Positions 59,747 through 64,000 of a DNA stretch of 64,000 nt are shown piece by piece; positions within the stretch are counted from its first letter, which is position 1, and each line of letters begins with the position of its first letter. The translations under genes were made by a program, and so were the position numbers. Source of the DNA: Notolepis coatsorum (lineage: Eukaryota > Chordata > Actinopteri > Aulopiformes > Paralepididae); the NCBI GenBank assembly GCA_963971535.1, contig OZ020589.1:86193796-86257795 (forward strand), given 5' to 3'. The notes beneath the pieces are model-generated. The model made no database searches. It saw only the letters and a list, made by a program, of their open reading frames with translations, and was not told the origin of the DNA.

Positions 59747-60440
59747 ATGTCTTCACCACCGAAGTGTTTAGAAGATGATGATCATTCTGACCTCCACCGG
59801 TGCTTCGCATTAGGGGCACGCGTCGCTGAGCAATCCCCGCCGGCATTGTCTCCGGCTCTGCAGCTGGACACTATGCTTGGGAGGCGGTCGGCTGTGTGGG
59901 GGCTGACGGCCTCTCTGGGCGGGTGATGTTTTTTGCAACGCGGGCGCCAGGTGTGTCGGTTGTGAGGGGTCAACTGCACAGCTTACGAAGGTCGGCTCCA
60001 GGCTAGAATCCTTTTCGCTGCCCCTTAGCGGCGTGGAGGGGGTTCTAGTCTGATGCCTCACGATAACATTAGCTCCTCCTCAGTGAAGTCGTAGCTTTGT
60101 TTTCCTGGGACCGTGATTCCGAATCTGCGGTTCAATTCCCCGGGTCTCTGGACAAACGGATACCCTCTGTCGCCGTGCTGCCCCGATTTTCAAGATGAAA
60201 AACACCCGGCGCGAGGGAGGTGAGCTTAGTGTTTCGTTATGAGAATATCTCAGGCTCAGGTCGTCTGCAGCCCGCGTACAATGAGGGGCTTGCTGCCGAT
60301 ACCGCTGTGTCTGGTAAACACCGTTCTGAAGAGGGGCGTGTGTTGCCTTTTTCCCTTTTTTCTTCGGATAAGAAGAGGAAAAGACAGCGGCTGTCTGAAG
60401 TGTTGGCCTGTATTGCTTTTCTCACATTTCTTACTTAGCT
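59747..60440 (+). pseudogene. Degenerate gag-like region, possibly of a DIRS-type retroelement
   Basis: From the ATG at 59747 the frame reads MSSPPK, then DDHSDLHRCFALGA and QLDTMLGRRSAVWG, a layout like the cysteine-containing start of fish DIRS-type gag proteins (D-x-H-x4-C-F-x-L-G), though most cysteines are lost. In another frame near 60110 it gives WDRDSESAVQFPGSLDKRIP and SVAVLPRFSR, again gag-like. Several stops and frameshifts break it. The assignment rests on pattern memory only. Confidence 0.35.
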
Positions 60441-61110
60441 TGCTTCTGCGTTAGCTAGTGGCTAGCGATAGCCGGTATGAGCTAACTGTTAGCCAGTTAG
60501 CTGTTTAGCTACGACGTTAGCTGGCGGCTGCGCTCGGCTGGAAACGTTAGCTTGATGCTATCAGTTAGCCTAGAGTTAGCTGTGTAGCTTGTGCTACAAC
60601 CATTGACGCTAGCCGTGAGATTAGCGGGCCCTGGCACTCTGACTACAACGTCATCTCTGGCAGAAGATGTCGTCGGGCCTACGCCATGACCGGCTGCAGG
60701 AAGGGGGCGTCACGCCGGAGCGAGGCTCCGGCCATTGCCTCTTCTGGCCTTGCCAGCGAGAGGCATTCGTCAACGTGGTGGACCAACCTGTGTTACGGCC
60801 TTTCGTCCTGCGTTCGTTGGTGCAGGTAAGGTGTCCATTGGACATTACCCCACTCTTCCTTCCTCCCCCTCCCAAATGTTTTTGGTTAATAACGATGTCT
60901 TTGTTTAACAAAACATATGTTACTTCACTATATTTGGAGATACGACGTGTGGTGTGAAAATTTTCTTGGTCGCTTTGTATAGCTTAGGTTAGCGTTGGCC
61001 AAGGATTATGTCTTCTCTCTACCTAAGAACAGCGTTGTTTTTTACATGAGTAAAAATGAACTGTTTTTTTTGTTGTATGATGAGAAGTTGTGTGTGTTCA
61101 TGTAACGTTT
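60441..61110. other. Spacer with GCTAGC-rich stretch and a diverged copy of the 575-bp repeat
   Basis: 60440-60640 is rich in GTTAGCTAG motifs. An open 53-codon segment from ATG 60667 runs to a GT-AG-like donor at 60826 (GGTGCAGGTAAGG), but no partner exon is found. 60860-61080 is a diverged relative of 61400-61685 (ACTATATTTGGAGATACG, TGGTCGCTTTGTATAG). Confidence 0.4.
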
Positions 61111-61685
61111 AGACAACGTGGCTGAGCCCACAACTGGCTGGGTGTTACCCTACAATGCTGTGCATAGTGGCATATGATCGAGGGCCTGAGTCCCTCTTTT
61201 AGCTTGTTATTCTTTACTTGAGGGTAATGATGAAAATAACAAGTGACAAGTTTTTTCACACATAAGCAGAGCTGTGGGAAACCTGTTTTCAAACAAGGTT
61301 TTCGGCTGTGGCTGGCGTGCATGATGTAAAGCTTTTACTCTACACATTTGGCGTCATATCAGGGGTGAGGTGGTTAGGGGGTGGGTGAAATTATTCCCCG
61401 GTTTGCCCCTGCCCCCCCCCCCCCCCCCTCCCCTCACCTCAAATATGATTTTGTTTACAAAATGTGTGTTGATTCACTATATTTTTGGGGATACGGTGTA
61501 AATCCCTCAGCTTCTGCTTGGGTTGTGCTCTTGCTTAGAGAGAGGCAATTTCTCTGAAAATTGTTTGGTCGCTGTTATGTAGACTTAGCAAGGCCTGTGA
61601 CCAGCACTTGATCGAGGACTTATGTCTTCTCTCATCATAAAAAACTGCGTTCTTCTTGCAGTAGTAAGAGTGAACTTTTGCCCTT
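61111..61685 (+). repeat. Direct repeat copy 1 (~575 bp)
   Basis: Almost identical to 62626-63205 (offset 1515 bp): AGACAACGTGGCTGAGCCCA, GTGACAAGTTTTTTCACACA, TTTTCGGCTGTGGCTGG ... CTTCTTGCAGTAGT, with a variable C-run near 61412. Confidence 0.95.
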
Positions 61686-62625
61686 TTTTATTGTTTGTTT
61701 GTTTGTTTGTTTGTTTGTTTGTTTGTTTGTTTGTTTGTTTGTTTATTTACACATATAAAAACAATTACATATATAATACAATATAATCCACAAGGGATGT
61801 GTAGGAGAATTGCCTAAAAACCCTCTAGGGGCTTGCATGTGGCATTCATCAGGAAGCAAAATTACATTATATCAAGATAAAATATTAAATCCCCCCCCCC
61901 CCCCAAACAAACAAACACACACAAGCAGGCCTACATAGACACCGAAGCAGGCACCCATGCCATACGATTTCTGGTATAGAGAAAACAATTAATGACAGGA
62001 AGAATATATAATAAAACGAAAATACAATAACAAAATACAACAAGCCATCAGACCACAGTTTGTAAAGGAAGTCCATATGGGAAATATTGGTGATTTAGGA
62101 GATGAGATTTCAGTGCTCTTTTGAATTTTAGAAAAGAAAATTCCAAAATACTGTATGTGGAGGCAAAGAGTTCCACAACTTTGACCCTCGGTAGAGCAAA
62201 CAAAACTGAGATTGGGAAGTGCGGGAAAAGGGTGGTCTAAGCAAACAGGAACTACATGTGGGGTAATTATGAATTTGGTGATTGTGGGCAAACATGTCAT
62301 GAAAAAAAGGGGGAAGGGCTCTGTTTAAAGAACTATGCACAAATAAACCAGTCTGAAGATGATTCACTTGATAAACACTGAGTATACCTAATTTATGGAA
62401 TAGAGGCTGAGAAGAATGACTTCGTTGAACACAGCTGATTATTTTTAGAGCTCATTTCTGCAGACGGTATATGGGCTCAAGTTTGGTCTGATGAGTACTA
62501 CCCCAAACTAAATTACAGTAATTGATATATGGGTAAACCATAGAGTAATATAACATTGTGGCAACCTCGGTGCTCAGCAAGTGACGTGTTTTTCCAAGAA
62601 TACCAATACTCTTGGCCATTTTTTT
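61686..62625 (-). mobile_element. LINE fragment, C-terminal region, with (AAAC)n tail
   Basis: On the minus strand: LSTEVATMLYYSMVYPYINY, CNLVWGST, then after frameshifts MFAHNHQIHNYPTCSSC, FCLLYRGSKLWNSLPPHT. These are the usual post-RT blocks of many non-LTR elements. The tail on this strand is (AAAC)n, seen as (GTTT)n at 61694-61742. The clade is not assigned. Confidence 0.72.
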
Positions 62626-63205
62626 AGACAACGTGGCTGAGCCCACAACTGGCTGGGTGTTACCCTACAATGCTGTGCATAGTGGCATATGATCGAGGGC
62701 CTGAGTCCCTCTTTTAGCTTGTTATTCTTTACTTGAGGGTAATGATGAAAATAACAAGTGACACGTTTTTTCACACATAAGCAGAGCTGTGGGAAACCTG
62801 TTTTCAAAAAAGGTTTTCGGCTGTGGCTGGTGTGCATGATGTAAAGCTTTTACTCTACACATTTGGCGTCGTATCAGGGGTGAGGTGGTTAGGGGGTGGG
62901 TGAAATTATTCCCCGGTTTGCCCCTGCCCCCCCCCCCCCCCCCCCCCCTCAAATATGATTTTGTTTACAAAATGTGTGTTGATTCACTATATTTTGGGTA
63001 TACGGTGTAAATCCCTCAGCTTCTGCTTGGGTTGTGCTCTTGCTTAGAGAGAGGCAATTTCTCTGAAAATTGTTTGGTCGCTGTTATGTAGACTTAGCAA
63101 GGCCTGTGACCAGCACTTGATCGAGGACTTATGTCTTCTCTCAACATAAAAAACTGCGTTCTTCTTGCAGTAGTGAGAGTGAACTTTTGCCCTTTTTTAT
63201 TGTGA
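62626..63205 (+). repeat. Direct repeat copy 2 (~580 bp)
   Basis: Partner of 61111-61685. Copy 2 continues into sequence (GTGATAGAGGGTTGTGTGTA, AACGTGGCATTGAATCCACA) that resembles the start of the unit itself, so the repeat is part of an older tandem series. Confidence 0.95.
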
Positions 63206-64000
63206 TAGAGGGTTGTGTGTATCGTGTTCACGTTTAAGTAAACGTGGCATTGAATCCACAACTGGGTTAGGTGTTGGCCTACAGAAGTTACATGTGTAGC
63301 TCTTTTACCAAGGGCTTCCCTGGTTCCACTCCATGTTAGGATGGGTGGGTCACGGGATTTCCCCCGGCCATGGGATACGTCACTGGGCGCGTTTTCCTAT
63401 TGGCCAGGAGACATCCGTGAGGTTACAGGCTCTGTGCTGCAGACCGCTGTCTTTGTCAAAGTTGTATGATGCGATGCATTCGAAAACTGTTCGTTTTCTG
63501 CTCTGCTCTCTATTACAGTGTGTATTGGGCCATTGGTCACTTGGCCCAATTATTATTGCATGTATCTTTTTCAATTATACTCACGTAGAGGTCTCTCTGG
63601 GGGAACTTCTGTCTTCCCCTCTTATGTGAGGAGCAGAATTGACGGGGTTGTCCTCAGACACGTCATATAAGGCCTGTGTCTGTGTCTTATTGACCGGCTT
63701 CCTGATGCTCGTCCCAGACAGCATGGAGGGAACGTTGTCTGGTGTTTCTTATTAGAATTCACCATTGATGTGTTTCGGGTTATTGACGTGCATATATCAC
63801 TGGCCCTGGGATGTGGAACCACGTTATGGGCCGGCGCGCCTTGGTTGCCCAATTGATAGAAACAACGTTTTTTATGCGGGCGACTAGGAAGGAGATTTTT
63901 TTATCTCTACCGAGCGCCAGTGCACTAGGTTAGACTCGATGACTCACGTGCATCTCCGGGGGGAGATGACGGAGTAGATCATTACATTGGCAGAGGGGTC
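63206..64000. other. Unassigned region to the right edge
   Basis: Starts with a diverged further unit of the preceding tandem series. It contains TTGGCGGAGGGGTC-like sequence at the edge (CATTACATTGGCAGAGGGGTC), a phrase I associate with fish DIRS-type elements. No gene supported. Confidence 0.35.

Noticed and set aside
60667-60826. First coding exon with splice donor
   Set aside because: ATG and a donor are present, but the peptide is unrecognised, no partner exon is seen, and the neighbourhood looks like decayed retroelement; left as a note only.

Overview
This looks like repeat-rich nuclear DNA from a teleost fish. The evidence is non-LTR retrotransposons of the kinds common in fish, tRNA-derived SINEs with A/B boxes, hAT and piggyBac-type MITEs, long (CA)n/(GA)n/(TA)n microsatellites, and spliced genes with GT-AG introns. 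There are no bacterial-type operons, rRNA, tRNA genes or CRISPR arrays. The species cannot be read from the sequence.

Bases 1-10,100 are nested transposons. A minus-strand LINE is cut in two by a 3.9-kb hAT-type element (1541-5443, 8-bp target duplication), which itself carries a second LINE. A piggyBac-type element (7786-8914) follows. At 10158-10364 there is one convincing host-type exon, the 3'-terminal coding exon of an unidentified gene. Bases 10,365-14,200 are its likely 3' region and pyrimidine-rich low complexity. Bases 14,200-21,100 hold two more copies of the piggyBac family, a nested hAT, an unclassified repeat in two inverted copies, and a TA-flanked palindromic MITE. Bases 21,487-25,388 are an L1-clade LINE whose 5' part is inverted relative to its 3' part (twin-priming structure). 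Bases 25,400-33,150 hold LINE 3' ends, an L2-like LINE and minisatellites.

The most interesting part is 33,167-53,268. A Penelope-like retroelement (RT plus GIY-YIG endonuclease, 14-bp target duplications, inverted partial copy at its 5' end) is split by one ~16.0-kb insertion (35,200-51,223). The two Penelope halves join in frame when the insertion is removed. The insertion starts CACAGG and ends CCTGTG, with TA on both sides. It carries (i) a ten-exon gene whose exons splice into one 521-codon reading frame, resembling the fish-expanded proteins often labelled 'SAMD3-like'; (ii) an uninterrupted ~810-residue ORF with two C2H2 fingers and a TNP2/CACTA-type transposase-like core; (iii) six near-identical ~246-bp repeats, each a ~135-bp palindrome; (iv) an inverted, partly duplicated copy of exon 2/3 of gene (i) near its right end; and (v) an AT-rich higher-order array before the right terminus. 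I read this as a large CACTA/EnSpm-like transposon with a spliced passenger or accessory gene. Its introns have in turn been filled by hAT and piggyBac MITEs, several with exact target duplications.

Bases 53,270-64,000 hold a tRNA-derived SINE, a TTAA-flanked element, minisatellites, a second copy of a hAT MITE family, a degenerate gag-like region (possibly DIRS-type) and a ~575-bp direct duplication separated by a LINE fragment. Apart from the exon at 10158 and the two genes inside the large transposon, I see no convincing protein-coding gene.
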